Assembly: GCF_035967765.1 (NCBI RefSeq)
Contig: NZ_JAYWIT010000021.1
DNA: 64,000 nt
From: Conexibacter stalactiti
GTDB taxonomy: Bacteria > Actinomycetota > Thermoleophilia > Solirubrobacterales > Solirubrobacteraceae
Strand: one strand, 5' to 3'
Position numbers and translations under genes: made by a program. Of this stretch, positions 1 through 8,142 are shown piece by piece. The stretch's first letter is position 1; the number at the start of each line of letters is the position of its first letter. The notes beneath the pieces were generated by a model. It was not told the origin of the DNA and did not search any database. It was given only the letters and a program-made list of their open reading frames with translations.

Positions 1-1
1 G

Positions 2-886
2 CTCAGCGGCGCGGCGAGCGGCGCGCTGCAAGCCGGGCAGGCGGTCGTCGCCGGCGTCGTCGTCGAGGTCGGGACCGCCGACGGCAACACCTACACCGTC
101 GCGCCGCAGGCGGTCGTCCGCACCGCCTCGACGCCCGCGCCCTTCCCGGAAACCAGAACGACGAGATCGACCGTCGTGAGACTGCCGAAGGTCAAGCCCG
201 GCGACCTGATCCCGTACTGGGTCACGATCAGAGGCACGCAGAGATCGAGCTGGAGATACGACCGCGGCGAGCAGCGCGGCTCGTGCACGGTGATCGCCAA
301 CGGCAGCGGCACGCAGCAGCTGAAGTTCAGAACGGTCAGACCATTCTCGATCGTGCAGGGGCAGTGGGAGGTCGGCCGCACCGACGATCCGTCGATCAGC
401 GCCGGCAAGGAGCACGGCTACGGCGGCGCCTACATCCCGGTGAAGGTCGACGCCGTGCGCGACAGCGGCGCCAACACCGGCGTCAGCGGCGACTGCGACG
501 GCACCTCAGGCGGCGAGGGCAGACCGGCGCCGGCCTGCGAGAGAAGCGGCTCGAAGATCTTCCACTTCCACCCGTTCATGGTCGACAGAGGCACGCTCTA
601 CGTCTCGACGACGTTTGGCGGCGCCGACGACGACGTGCCCGGCCAGAAGCCCGACTGCCCGGTCGAGCACTCCGACCAGGTCGCCCACCCGCTGCAGGTG
701 CTCCCGCTGGAGCACGAGGGCGACGGCCACCCGAACTCGGACCTGACGAAGGGGATGAAGCCCGGCTCCGGCGACGCGCCCGGGCTCGTGATCGAGCGCT
801 TCAAGAAGACGCGCAGCGAGAGAATCGACGGCGGCACGCTGACGACGACGACCCGCTTCGAGCTGACGTTCAGACGCAAGCGCTGA
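2..886 (+). CDS. hypothetical protein, 3' part of a gene truncated by the window edge
   Basis: The reading frame is open from base 2 to the stop at 886 (294 visible residues), so the start lies outside the window. I recognise no family. The visible part is rich in Gly, Asp, Pro and Thr, has four Cys (around residues 98, 163, 180 and 219 of the visible part) and ends in a basic tail TFRRKR. The pattern suits an extracytoplasmic beta-rich protein, but no signal peptide can be seen. AGA arginine codons are frequent, as in most neighbours. Its last 17 bases overlap the end of the convergent gene 870-1796. Confidence 0.7.
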   Translation, partial: LSGAASGALQAGQAVVAGVVVEVGTADGNTYTVAPQAVVRTASTPAPFPETRTTRSTVVRLPKVKPGDLIPYWVTIRGTQRSSWRYDRGEQRGSCTVIANGSGTQQLKFRTVRPFSIVQGQWEVGRTDDPSISAGKEHGYGGAYIPVKVDAVRDSGANTGVSGDCDGTSGGEGRPAPACERSGSKIFHFHPFMVDRGTLYVSTTFGGADDDVPGQKPDCPVEHSDQVAHPLQVLPLEHEGDGHPNSDLTKGMKPGSGDAPGLVIERFKKTRSERIDGGTLTTTTRFELTFRRKR

Positions 887-1796
887 GCGCTTCGAGCTGC
901 TGCCGCTGCTGGGCGGGCGCGAGCCCGTCGACCGTCGCCGAGGGCTCCCCGAGCACGCCGTCCACAGCGCCGGCGCCGACGGCGGCGGTCAGGACCGCGT
1001 CGTGGGCGGCGGGGGAGAGGACGGCGGCGACGGAAGCGGCAGCTCCCCGCAGCAGCCCGACCGCGAGCGCGAGCGCGAGCGCGCCCCAGTTCGAGATCCC
1101 GGCGACGATCAGGTGGTCGCACGCGACGGCGCAGCGGATCCGCTCGCCGTGCGCGACCGTCGCGGCGACCAGCCGCGGCGCCAGCGCGCCCATCCCGACC
1201 TCGTTGCCGCCGTCGCCGATCCCCGTCGTCACCCACGGGCCGGCGGCGGCGAGCGCGTGCAGCGGCGGCGTCACGGCGGTGACGTCGTCGCCGTGCATGT
1301 TGCGCACGACGCCGTCGGCGCCTGGCCCGAGCCGTTCGACGAAGACGACGTGGGTGACGCCGGCCGCGCTCAGCTCACGCGCCAGCGTGCCGGGCTCGTC
1401 GCCGACGTGGACGGGCGGCGCCGCCCCCGCGAAAGCCGCCGCCGCACCCGCTTCCTCCGCCGCCGCACCCGCTTCCTCCGCCGCCGCCCGCACCACCGCC
1501 GCGCAGCGCGAATCGGTCACCAGCCGCGCCGGCACGCCCGCGAGGCCAAGCGAGGCGGCCGCGAGCGCGGCGCCGACCGGGCCGTCGGTCTCGCAGGCCG
1601 GCGGCGTGGCGCGGGGGACGAAGCAGCCGGTCACGAACGCGACGTGGGATGCGGGATCTCCCGCGATCGCGGCAGCGGCGGCGAGCAGGCCGCCCCGCGC
1701 CGCCGCGGCGAGCGGCCCGATCGAACGCCCGGCCTCCCGCTGGACGACCAGCTCCAGCCGTGAGATCTGCTCCGCGACAGCGGGGGAGGACGGCAC
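870..1796 (-). CDS. D-glutamate cyclase-like protein (DUF4392 family)
   Basis: 308 residues from a GTG start. Residues 193-203 (GIGDGGNEVGMG region) match the conserved glycine-rich signature of the DUF4392 / C-terminal D-glutamate cyclase domain, known from mitochondrial D-glutamate cyclase, which converts D-glutamate to 5-oxo-D-proline. The bacterial single-domain form has about this length. The GTG start is chosen because a TATTCT hexamer lies exactly 7 bases upstream (1804-1809), the spacing seen before many starts here. Residues 105-120 are an Ala/Glu-rich segment containing a 7-residue duplication caused by a perfect 21-bp tandem repeat. Family assignment rests on the motif; the substrate is inferred. 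Confidence 0.75.
   Translation of the reverse strand: MPSSPAVAEQISRLELVVQREAGRSIGPLAAAARGGLLAAAAAIAGDPASHVAFVTGCFVPRATPPACETDGPVGAALAAASLGLAGVPARLVTDSRCAAVVRAAAEEAGAAAEEAGAAAAFAGAAPPVHVGDEPGTLARELSAAGVTHVVFVERLGPGADGVVRNMHGDDVTAVTPPLHALAAAGPWVTTGIGDGGNEVGMGALAPRLVAATVAHGERIRCAVACDHLIVAGISNWGALALALAVGLLRGAAASVAAVLSPAAHDAVLTAAVGAGAVDGVLGEPSATVDGLAPAQQRQQLEALSACV
1444..1485. repeat. perfect 21-bp tandem duplication inside the cyclase-like gene
   Basis: Two identical 21-base units, 1444-1464 and 1465-1485, add seven residues (AAAEEAG) in frame to the minus-strand cyclase-like protein. This is a likely replication-slippage product and a length-variable site between strains. Confidence 0.85.
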
Positions 1797-1803
1797 GTGG
1801 ACG

Positions 1804-1809
1804 AGAATA
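1804..1809 (-). promoter_or_regulatory. -10 element TATTCT for the cyclase-like gene
   Basis: TATTCT lies 7 bases before the GTG at 1796, giving a predicted leaderless mRNA. No Shine-Dalgarno sequence lies between. Confidence 0.55.
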
Positions 1810-1850
1810 CGACGACGCGTCGATGGCGACCTGCTGCCAGCATCTCTGGG

Positions 1851-2267
1851 ATGGCCCCGAAACGACAGGCGCGCGTCGTGGCGACCGGGATCGTCTTCGA
1901 GCAGCCCGCCGACCCTGCTGGCGCCTTCCTCGACGCGCTCGGCGTGTTGACGGAGGAGGCGCGCGCGGCGCTTGCGCAGGCGAGCCAGGGCCACGTCGTG
2001 CTGCTGATATCGGCCGCCTTCGCGGACGTCGATCCGGCGGATGGGACGGGCGTCAGACGCTGGCGTCTGGCGCCGCAGGGCCCGCACCAGATCTCGACCG
2101 CCGGGTCCGCGACGGCGGCGCTGCTGGGTCTCGTCGAGCACGACAGCGAGGATCTGCTGGCGGCGCTGCGGCTGCAGGGGATGTCGGTCTCGCGCTTCGA
2201 CTTCTACGCCGCTCCGCACCGCTTCGAGGTCGACGAGCGCGTGCGCCGTCTGCTGACGCTCGACTGA
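1851..2267 (+). CDS. hypothetical protein, 138 aa
   Basis: I do not recognise the family. The protein begins MAPKRQARVV and has a mixed alpha/beta composition with no Cys, signal peptide or membrane segment, so it is probably a small cytosolic protein. The frame is open further upstream to a GTG at 1797, but that would abut the divergent cyclase start at 1796 with no room for promoters. The ATG at 1851 has a CAGCAT hexamer exactly 7 bases upstream (1838-1843), the local leaderless spacing, so I prefer it. The divergent arrangement with the cyclase-like gene suggests a shared control region of about 55 bp. Confidence 0.65.
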   Translation: MAPKRQARVVATGIVFEQPADPAGAFLDALGVLTEEARAALAQASQGHVVLLISAAFADVDPADGTGVRRWRLAPQGPHQISTAGSATAALLGLVEHDSEDLLAALRLQGMSVSRFDFYAAPHRFEVDERVRRLLTLD

Positions 2268-2354
2268 ACGCCGACGCGCCAGCGGTGTCCGCGCCGGCTT
2301 GCAATTGCGCGTGCAGCTTTGGGTACGCGATCGGTATCGATCGGCACATTGCCT

Positions 2355-2360
2355 CACAAT
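2355..2360 (+). promoter_or_regulatory. -10-like CACAAT before the HD-GYP gene
   Basis: CACAAT ends 6 bases before the ATG at 2367. The A in position 2 and T in position 6 fit a -10 element; the first base does not. Confidence 0.35.
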
Positions 2361-2366
2361 GCCGGG

Positions 2367-3470
2367 ATGCGGCTCGTCTCCTCCCGTCAGCTCACCCCCG
2401 GCACCGTCGTCGCGCGCGAGGTCCGCAACGGGCCTCCAGGAACGGCGCCGCTGGTGCTCGCGGGGACCCGGCTGACGGACTCGATGTGCCGCCGGCTGGC
2501 GACGCGCGGCGTCCAGGCCGTCTGGGTCGACGACGAGCTGGGCGAGGGGATCGAGCCGCTGGAGGCGCTCAGCCCGGACACGCGCGACGCCGCTGAGCGC
2601 GAGGTCACCGCGACGCTGGCGCAGGCGCGCGAGAGACTGGCGTCCGGCCAGCAGCTGCAGGCGCAGGACGTCGAGCGGCTGCGCGGGGTCGCGGCGTCGA
2701 TCGCGACCGAGGTCGCCGCGCTGCCGGAGGCCGTCTACGCGCTGTCGGAGATGCGCACCGCCGACCACTACACGCACGAGCACTCGGTGCGGGTGACGAC
2801 GCTCGGCCTGCTGATAGCGGCGCGCCACTGGCGCGACCACGGCTGGACCGACCACCGCGGCAGACAGCGTTTCGACCGCGTCCCGCAGCGGATGACGCAG
2901 CTCGGCTTCGGGCTGCTGGTGCACGACATCGGCAAGCTCGCGATCCCCCGCGACGTGCTCGACAAGCCCGGCAGACTGGACGCGCGCGAATGGGAGCTGA
3001 TCCGCCGTCATCCCGACTACGGCGCGATGATGCTCAACCACACGACGACGTCGATGCTGGCGATCTCGGTCGTGCGCTTCCATCACGAGCGCTGGGACGG
3101 CGCCGGCTACCCGCGCGGCCTCGCCGGCCGCAGAATCTCCGAGCTGGCGCGGATCGCCGCGGTCGCCGACGTCTACGACGCGGTCCGCTCGGAGCGTCCG
3201 TACAAGCCGGCGAAGCCGCCGCACGTCGGCGTCGAAGTCGTCGAGGAGGGCTCCGGCACCGCCTTCGACCCGGCGATAGTGGCGACCTTCCGCCAGCTCG
3301 TGATGCCGTATCCGGAGGGTCATCAGCTCGTGCTGGAGGACGGCCGCGACGCCGTCGTCGTCAGCGTCGACCCGGAGCGGCCCTACCGCCCGCGGGTGCG
3401 CACGCAGGACGACGACGGGACCGTCAGAGAGTTCGACGCCGACTTCACGCGCACGCCGGTTCAGGCGTAG
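2367..3470 (+). CDS. HD-GYP domain protein, putative cyclic-di-GMP phosphodiesterase
   Basis: 367 residues. The C-terminal half carries the full HD-GYP signature: HEHSVRV near residue 135, HDIGK near 186 with a following RRHPDYG, then HHERWDGAGYPRGLAG and ARIAAVADVYDAV. These are the metal-binding His/Asp residues and the GYP element of enzymes that hydrolyse c-di-GMP. The N-terminal ~125 residues resemble the DUF3391-like region often fused to HD-GYP (LTPGTVVAREV...GTRLTDSMCRRL). There is no receiver or membrane domain. The ATG at 2367 is preferred over one 48 bases upstream because CACAAT sits 6 bases before it. No diguanylate cyclase is nearby. The family is certain; activity is inferred. 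Confidence 0.92.
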   Translation: MRLVSSRQLTPGTVVAREVRNGPPGTAPLVLAGTRLTDSMCRRLATRGVQAVWVDDELGEGIEPLEALSPDTRDAAEREVTATLAQARERLASGQQLQAQDVERLRGVAASIATEVAALPEAVYALSEMRTADHYTHEHSVRVTTLGLLIAARHWRDHGWTDHRGRQRFDRVPQRMTQLGFGLLVHDIGKLAIPRDVLDKPGRLDAREWELIRRHPDYGAMMLNHTTTSMLAISVVRFHHERWDGAGYPRGLAGRRISELARIAAVADVYDAVRSERPYKPAKPPHVGVEVVEEGSGTAFDPAIVATFRQLVMPYPEGHQLVLEDGRDAVVVSVDPERPYRPRVRTQDDDGTVREFDADFTRTPVQA

Positions 3471-3480
3471 GCAGCAGCGC

Positions 3481-4110
3481 TCACAGCAGCTCCGTCAGCC
3501 ACCCGCGCACGGCGGCGACGACGGCCGCTCTGTCGCCGCGCAGCGCGTGGTCTCCTCTGACCTCGACGACCGTGCGGCCGGGCGCCGCCGGCGGCATCCC
3601 GAAGCGATCTCTGGCGCCCTGGACGACCAGCACCGGCACGGTCACGGCCTCCAGCTCCGGCAAACGGCTCGGCGGCGGCTCGTCCTTGCCGGCGCGGGAG
3701 CCCGGCTGGAGCGGGAAGGCGAGGCAGAGGACGCCGGCCGCGTCGGTCGCGGCCGCGGTGCGGCAGGCGACGCGCGCGCCGGAGGAGCGTCCGCCCGCGA
3801 TCAGCGGGAGGCCGGCGAAGGGAGCGTCGCCGCCGCCCGCGTCCGCGCGGCCGAAGAGCGCCCCCACGACCGCGATCCAGGCCGCGTCGAGCTGTCTCGC
3901 CGGCGCCGCCGAGCGCCGCCCGGCGACCCGATACGGCTGCTCCACCAGCGCCACCGAGATGCCGTCCTCGACCGCCGCGGCGGTGACGGCGACGAGGTCG
4001 GGCGCGGCGACGCCGCCGCCGGCGCCGTGACCGAGCACGAGCGCGGCACGCGGCCGCTCGGCGGAATGACGGTGGGCGCGCGCCGGCCCGTGCGGCGTCT
4101 CGATCAGCAT
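3481..4110 (-). CDS. alpha/beta hydrolase (KANL3/Tex30-like, dienelactone-hydrolase fold)
   Basis: 209 residues. LVLGHGAGGGV near residue 25 is the oxyanion-hole strand, GGRSSGARVA near residue 107 is the nucleophile elbow (Ser in GRSSG), VLVVQGARDRFG near residue 163 supplies the acid, and RGDHALRG near residue 184 the His. This order and size match the short alpha/beta hydrolases related to KANL3/Tex30. The substrate is unknown. It converges with the HD-GYP gene (11 bp gap) and is divergent from ligA. Upstream lies GACGAT 6 bases before the ATG, and then the long inverted repeat 4134-4182. Confidence 0.85.
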   Translation of the reverse strand: MLIETPHGPARAHRHSAERPRAALVLGHGAGGGVAAPDLVAVTAAAVEDGISVALVEQPYRVAGRRSAAPARQLDAAWIAVVGALFGRADAGGGDAPFAGLPLIAGGRSSGARVACRTAAATDAAGVLCLAFPLQPGSRAGKDEPPPSRLPELEAVTVPVLVVQGARDRFGMPPAAPGRTVVEVRGDHALRGDRAAVVAAVRGWLTELL

Positions 4111-4133
4111 CGCCCGATCGTCGCACGCGGCGA

Positions 4134-4182
4134 GAGCTCCGGTCGTTTGCTGTCGTCCATCGACAGCAGACGACCGGAGCTC
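4134..4182. repeat. 22-bp inverted repeat between the hydrolase and ligA starts
   Basis: Arms 4134-4155 and 4161-4182 pair over 22 bp with a single mismatch (position 14 of the left arm, a U-G pair if transcribed rightwards) around a 5-base loop TCCAT. It sits between two divergent 5' ends, so it is not a terminator for either flanking gene. It could be a shared operator or a cruciform site. No T-run follows. Confidence 0.85.
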
Positions 4183-4226
4183 GATGAGTTCCGCCCACCC
4201 GCGCCGTCTTCATCCGCATGACCTCC

Positions 4227-4232
4227 TATCGT
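4227..4232 (+). promoter_or_regulatory. -10 element TATCGT for ligA
   Basis: TATCGT lies 6 bases before the GTG at 4239. If used, the upstream ATG at 4218 would not be in the transcript. Confidence 0.45.
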
Positions 4233-4238
4233 GCGCGC

Positions 4239-6269
4239 GTGCCCCAAGACGTGGAGAAGCAGGCGCGGGAGCTCGCCGCGCAGATCGAACGCCATCGCGC
4301 GCTGTACGCGCGCGGCGTGCCGGAGCTGGTCGACGCCGACTACGACGCGCTGGAGGAGCGGCTGCGCGCCCTGCTGGCCGACAACCCCGAGCTGGCGCTC
4401 CCCGACAACCCGCTCGAGAGACCATGGTCGCCGGAGCTGGTCCCCGGCCAGACGATCCGCCACAGCCGCCCGATGCTCTCGTTGGAGAAGGCGACGACGG
4501 ACGAGCAGCTCGACGCCTTCTGCGAGCGCTTCCCCGGCCAGCCGTTCCGCGTCACGCCGAAGCTCGACGGGATCAGCCTCGCGATCGCCTACCAGGACGG
4601 CGAGCTGGAGTACGTCGCGACGCGCGGCGACGGCCGCGACGGCGAACGCGTGACCGAGAAGGTCCGCCACGTCGTGCTCGGGCTGCCGCTGAGCATCGAC
4701 GCGCCCGGGCGCGTCGAGGTGCGCGGCGAGGCGGTGATGCTGCGCTCGGTCTTCGACGCCTACAACGACACGCATCCGGACAGACCGCTCGTCAACCCGC
4801 GCAACGCGGCGGCGGGTACGCTCGTCCACAAATCGCCCGAAGGGTGCGTGAGAGAGGGCCGCACGCTCCGCTTTCGCGCCTTCGACCTGTTCGAGGACGC
4901 CGCCGCCGAGGCGGCCGACCCCGACGCCGCCGACGTCTTCGCGCGGATGGGCGCGCTCGGCTTCGAGCTGCCCGACGTGCTGGAGGCCGCCGACGGCGCC
5001 GGCGTGCGCGGCGCGATCGGCGTGATCGCCGGCCGCCGCGGCAAGTACGACTTCGACATCGACGGCGCCGTCGTGCGGCTCGCCTCGCGGCGCGCCTTCG
5101 AGGCAGCCGGAGCGACCGGCGCCGCGCCGCGCGGCGCGCTCGCGTGGAAGTACCCGGCGGAGGAGCGCGAGACGGTCCTGCGCGCCGTCACCTGGCCGGT
5201 CGGAAAGATCGGCCGCGTCGTCCCGCGCGCCGAGGTCGATCCCGTCTTCGTCGGCGGCACGACCGTCACGTTCGCCTCGCTGCACAACCCGCGGCTCGTC
5301 AGAGAGCGCGACATCCGCGTCGGCGACACCGTCCGCATCATGCGCCGCGGCGACGTGATCCCGTTCATCGCCGGCTCGGTGGCGGAGAAGCGGACCGGCG
5401 CCGAGCAGCCGGTCGAGTACCCGACCCACTGCCCCTCGTGCGGCACCGAGCTGGTCGTGAAGGGGACCGGCGAGGAGCTGTGGTGCGAGAACCTCCAGTG
5501 CCCGGCGCAGTCGGTGCGGCGGCTGATCCACTGGTCCTCGCGCCACGCCGCCGACATGGAGGGCGTCGGCACGACGTGGATCGAGAAGCTGGCCGAGGAC
5601 GGCGTGCTGAGACGGCCGTCGGACTTCTACGCGCTCACGACCGAGACGCTGATCGCCTACGAGCGGATGGGCGAGACGAGCGCCGGCGCGATGGTCGCCT
5701 CGATCGAGCGCTCGCGCGCGGTCGGCCTGCGCCGCGCGCTGATCGGGCTGGCGATCCCGATGGCCTCCGAGGGCGTCGCCAAGCGGCTCTGCCTGGCCGG
5801 CTTCGAGCGGATCGAGCAGCTGGCCGAGGCGACCGTCGAGCAGCTGGAGGGGATCCGCGACATCGGCCCGAAGGTCGCCGCCTCGCTCGTCGCCTACTTC
5901 GCGCGGCCGGAGGTGCGCGAGGAGCTGGTCGCGCTGCGCGCCGCCGGGGTCGACCTCGACGTGCGCGAGGAGGACAGACCGCTCGACGTCGCCGAGGCGG
6001 CCGAGACGCCGTTGAAGGGCGCGACGGTCGTCGTCAGCGGCGGCTTCTCCGACCCCGACAGCGGCCAGAAGGTCCCGCGGCCAGCGGTCGTGCGGCTGCT
6101 GGAGTTGGCCGGCGCGACCTCGGCGACCTCGGTCAGCAGAGCGACGACCTACCTGATCACCGGCGCCGACGTCGGCGCGGCGAAGACCGACAAGGCGGCG
6201 AGACTGGGCGTCGCGGTCGTCGACCAGGCGCAGGCGTGGCAGTGGCTCGCCGAGGCCGGCGTGCGCTGA
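4239..6269 (+). CDS. ligA: NAD-dependent DNA ligase LigA
   Basis: 676 residues from the GTG (683 from an in-frame ATG at 4218). It joins nicks using NAD+. The adenylation Lys is in TPKLDGIS (Lys108). Other signs are the N-terminal Ia region with DADYDAL, RGDGRDGERVTEKVR, RGEAVM, NPRNAAAGTL, the OB-fold segment KIGRVVPRAEVDPV, and a zinc finger CPSC...CENLQC near residue 405. An HhH region (GIRDIGPKVAASL) and a C-terminal BRCT domain (LKGATVVVSGGF, last ~80 residues) follow. Length is normal for the family. The adenylation motif has T before PK and I after DG where EPKLDGLA is usual, so this is a divergent member. No second copy is visible here, so whether it is the essential ligase cannot be judged from the window. 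Confidence 0.95.
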   Translation: MPQDVEKQARELAAQIERHRALYARGVPELVDADYDALEERLRALLADNPELALPDNPLERPWSPELVPGQTIRHSRPMLSLEKATTDEQLDAFCERFPGQPFRVTPKLDGISLAIAYQDGELEYVATRGDGRDGERVTEKVRHVVLGLPLSIDAPGRVEVRGEAVMLRSVFDAYNDTHPDRPLVNPRNAAAGTLVHKSPEGCVREGRTLRFRAFDLFEDAAAEAADPDAADVFARMGALGFELPDVLEAADGAGVRGAIGVIAGRRGKYDFDIDGAVVRLASRRAFEAAGATGAAPRGALAWKYPAEERETVLRAVTWPVGKIGRVVPRAEVDPVFVGGTTVTFASLHNPRLVRERDIRVGDTVRIMRRGDVIPFIAGSVAEKRTGAEQPVEYPTHCPSCGTELVVKGTGEELWCENLQCPAQSVRRLIHWSSRHAADMEGVGTTWIEKLAEDGVLRRPSDFYALTTETLIAYERMGETSAGAMVASIERSRAVGLRRALIGLAIPMASEGVAKRLCLAGFERIEQLAEATVEQLEGIRDIGPKVAASLVAYFARPEVREELVALRAAGVDLDVREEDRPLDVAEAAETPLKGATVVVSGGFSDPDSGQKVPRPAVVRLLELAGATSATSVSRATTYLITGADVGAAKTDKAARLGVAVVDQAQAWQWLAEAGVR

Positions 6270-6273
6270 GCGC

Positions 6274-6666
6274 CTACTCGAGCAGGCTGCTCGCGTCCGA
6301 CGGCACGTCGACGGCATGCTCGCGCAGGGCGATCAGCGGGACGATCTCCAGCGCCCGCTCGTGCGTCGAGGCGAGCACGACGTAGGCGGCGGCGCCGTCG
6401 GCGTGGGCGCGCAGCCAGTTGGCGGCGGTCACGCACCAGCGGTCGCCCGGTCTGAGGCCGGGGAAGCGGAAGGCGGGGACCGGCGTCATCAGGTCATTGC
6501 CGATCGCGAGCTGGTGGTCGAGGAAGGCGGCCGTCACGACGGCGCAGATCGTGTGGCTGCCGAGATCCTCCGGGCCGGTGCTGCAGCAGCCGTCACGGTA
6601 GAAGCCGGTGACGGGGTCGCTGCCGCACGGCTCGAGGTCGCCGCCGAGGACGTTGCGCTCGCTCAC
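6274..6666 (-). CDS. DUF2237 family protein
   Basis: 130 residues that follow the DUF2237 pattern closely: NVLGGDLEPCGSDPVTGFYRDGCC at the N-terminus, TGPEDLGSHTICAVVTAAFLDH, GNDLMTP, FPGLRPGDRWCVTAANW and STHERALEIVPL at the C-terminus. Five Cys are conserved in type. The function is not established for the family. The GTG start is supported by GATACT 7 bases upstream. It ends 5 bases from the convergent ligA stop. Confidence 0.9.
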   Translation of the reverse strand: MSERNVLGGDLEPCGSDPVTGFYRDGCCSTGPEDLGSHTICAVVTAAFLDHQLAIGNDLMTPVPAFRFPGLRPGDRWCVTAANWLRAHADGAAAYVVLASTHERALEIVPLIALREHAVDVPSDASSLLE

Positions 6667-6673
6667 GTCGGGG

Positions 6674-6679
6674 AGTATC
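6674..6679 (-). promoter_or_regulatory. -10-like GATACT before the DUF2237 gene
   Basis: GATACT lies 7 bases before the GTG at 6666, on the minus strand. Confidence 0.4.
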
Positions 6680-6732
6680 CCCGCACGGGCGGCGGCAGCG
6701 ACATGCGCGGCGCGCCAAGACGCGTGCGCCGC

Positions 6733-7407
6733 TCACGCGAGGCGGTGGAGTGGCGCGCGGCCGCGTTTGCCGGCCGGCTCGATCAGCTCCATCAGCCGCA
6801 GGCAGTAGACGGCGCGCTGGGCGAGCACGGTCGGGCAGCTCAGCAGCGCGCCCAGCTCGCGCGTCGTGAACGGCTCGTCGGGCAGCGGCGGCAGCGCGCC
6901 GAGCAGATCGGCGGGCGTGCGCAGCTCGACGCGGTCGATCACCTCGACCAGGCGCCGTTCGCCGGGATCGCGCGTGCGGCGGCGGACGCGCACCGGCTCG
7001 CTGCCGCGGATGTGGTCCTCGCGCCCGAGCAGCACCTCCAGCGTCAGGTTCGGATGCGCCAGCAGCGACGGGAACGTGACGAGCTTGTCGAACAGCTCGA
7101 CGATCGTCGCCCGCCGCGGCGAGCGGCGCGCCGACAGCACCTCGCCGCCATCGCCGACGCGCACGATCCGGCGCTCGGCGGCGACCGGATGGACGATCCG
7201 CACGCGGTGGTCGTCGAGCAGCGCGTCGAGCTTGGGGCCGAGCGGGCCGAAGCCGCCGGTCTGCACCTCGACCAGCTCGCCGTCGGCGCGCACGAGGTCG
7301 ATCACGAAGCGGTCGACCTTGACCTCCAGGCGGTCGCCCGGCTGCGCCAGCGCCAGCTTCACCGCCGCATGCAGCGGTCCCTCGCGCAGCACTCCGATCC
7401 CACTCAT
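6733..7407 (-). CDS. conserved hypothetical protein, nuclease-like N-terminal region
   Basis: 224 residues. The first ~80 (LHAAVKLALAQPGDRLEVKVDRFVIDLVRADGELVEVQTGGF) read as beta strands with conserved E-K, D and E-Q-T positions in the order of a PD-(D/E)XK-type fold (DLVR, ELVEVQT). The rest is basic and probably helical, with TTRELGALLSCPTVLAQRAVYCLRLM, a helix-turn-helix-like stretch. I recall this arrangement in uncharacterised bacterial and archaeal families; activity is unproven. TACGCT lies 9 bases before the ATG. It is divergent from the tetR gene at 7471 with a 63-bp gap. Confidence 0.7.
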   Translation of the reverse strand: MSGIGVLREGPLHAAVKLALAQPGDRLEVKVDRFVIDLVRADGELVEVQTGGFGPLGPKLDALLDDHRVRIVHPVAAERRIVRVGDGGEVLSARRSPRRATIVELFDKLVTFPSLLAHPNLTLEVLLGREDHIRGSEPVRVRRRTRDPGERRLVEVIDRVELRTPADLLGALPPLPDEPFTTRELGALLSCPTVLAQRAVYCLRLMELIEPAGKRGRAPLHRLA

Positions 7408-7416
7408 GCGTGGCGC

Positions 7417-7422
7417 AGCGTA
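7417..7422 (-). promoter_or_regulatory. -10 element TACGCT before the gene ending at 6733
   Basis: TACGCT on the minus strand, 9 bases upstream of the ATG at 7407. Confidence 0.4.
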
Positions 7423-7458
7423 GCCGACGCGCCGGCTGGCCCCGGCTTCGTGAGGGGG

Positions 7459-7464
7459 TATAAC
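7459..7464 (+). promoter_or_regulatory. -10 element TATAAC before tetR-enamidase operon
   Basis: TATAAC lies 6 bases before the ATG at 7471; the promoter would give a leaderless tetR mRNA. Confidence 0.45.
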
Positions 7465-7470
7465 TCCCGG

Positions 7471-8142
7471 ATGACCCTCACCCGTCGTGAGCGCGTGCGC
7501 CAGCAGACGCTCGCGGAGATCAAGCAGCACGCGATCGAGCAGGTCGCCGGCGGCGGCGCCGCTGGTCTCTCGCTCAACGCGATCGCGAGAGCGATGGGGA
7601 TGTCCGGCCCCGCGATCTACCGCTACTACGCCTCGCGCGACGAGCTGCTCGCCGAGCTGGTGACCGACGCCTACGCCGAGCTGACGGCGACGCTCGAGCG
7701 GGTCGCGGCCGAGACGGCGCGCCGTGCCCCGGCGAGACGGCTGGCAGTCGTCGCCGAGGCCTACCGCGCCTGGGCGCTGGAGCAGCCGCGCCGCTACGGG
7801 ATGCTGTTCGGCGAGCGGCCGGAGCAGTTCGCCGACCCGCAGGAGGGGATCGCGGCGATCCACGGCGCGATGCTCGTGCTGCTCGGATTGCTGAGCGAGC
7901 TGGCGGGCTCCGCGGGCGACAACGCCCGTGCGACCAGACTCGACACCCAGCTGACGAGATGGGCGCAGCGCCGCGGCGGCGAGGCGAGCCCGCGGGTGCT
8001 GCGGCTCGGCGTGCTGACGTGGACGCGCCTGCACGGGATCGTCAGCCTCGAGCTGGCCGGCGTGTTCGACGCGATGGGACTTGACGCCGGGCTGCTGCTC
8101 GACGCCGAGCTGGCGCAGGTCGTCACGGCGGCGACGGCATGA
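7471..8142 (+). CDS. TetR/AcrR family transcriptional regulator
   Basis: 223 residues. The N-terminal helix-turn-helix is clear: QQTLAEIKQHAIEQVAGGGAAG..SLNAIARAMGMSGPAIYRYYASRDELLAELV, with the recognition helix at residues 45-60. The C-terminal ligand domain matches the TetR_C_13/WHG type seen in actinobacterial members (RRYGMLFGERP; WTRLHGIVSLELAG). The stop overlaps the next ATG (ATGA at 8139-8142), so it is co-transcribed and probably translationally coupled with the amidohydrolase, which it most likely controls. The inducer is unknown. Confidence 0.92.
   Translation: MTLTRRERVRQQTLAEIKQHAIEQVAGGGAAGLSLNAIARAMGMSGPAIYRYYASRDELLAELVTDAYAELTATLERVAAETARRAPARRLAVVAEAYRAWALEQPRRYGMLFGERPEQFADPQEGIAAIHGAMLVLLGLLSELAGSAGDNARATRLDTQLTRWAQRRGGEASPRVLRLGVLTWTRLHGIVSLELAGVFDAMGLDAGLLLDAELAQVVTAATA

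Noticed and set aside
283..1950. Long plus-strand frame overlapping the first two genes
   Set aside because: Arg/Ala/Pro-rich translation without motifs; it is antisense or out of frame to two better-supported genes.
870..3323. Very long minus-strand open frame over the HD-GYP gene
   Set aside because: Only its last 927 bases encode a recognisable family (cyclase-like); the rest is an Arg/Asp-rich shadow of the plus-strand HD-GYP gene, as is usual at this GC.
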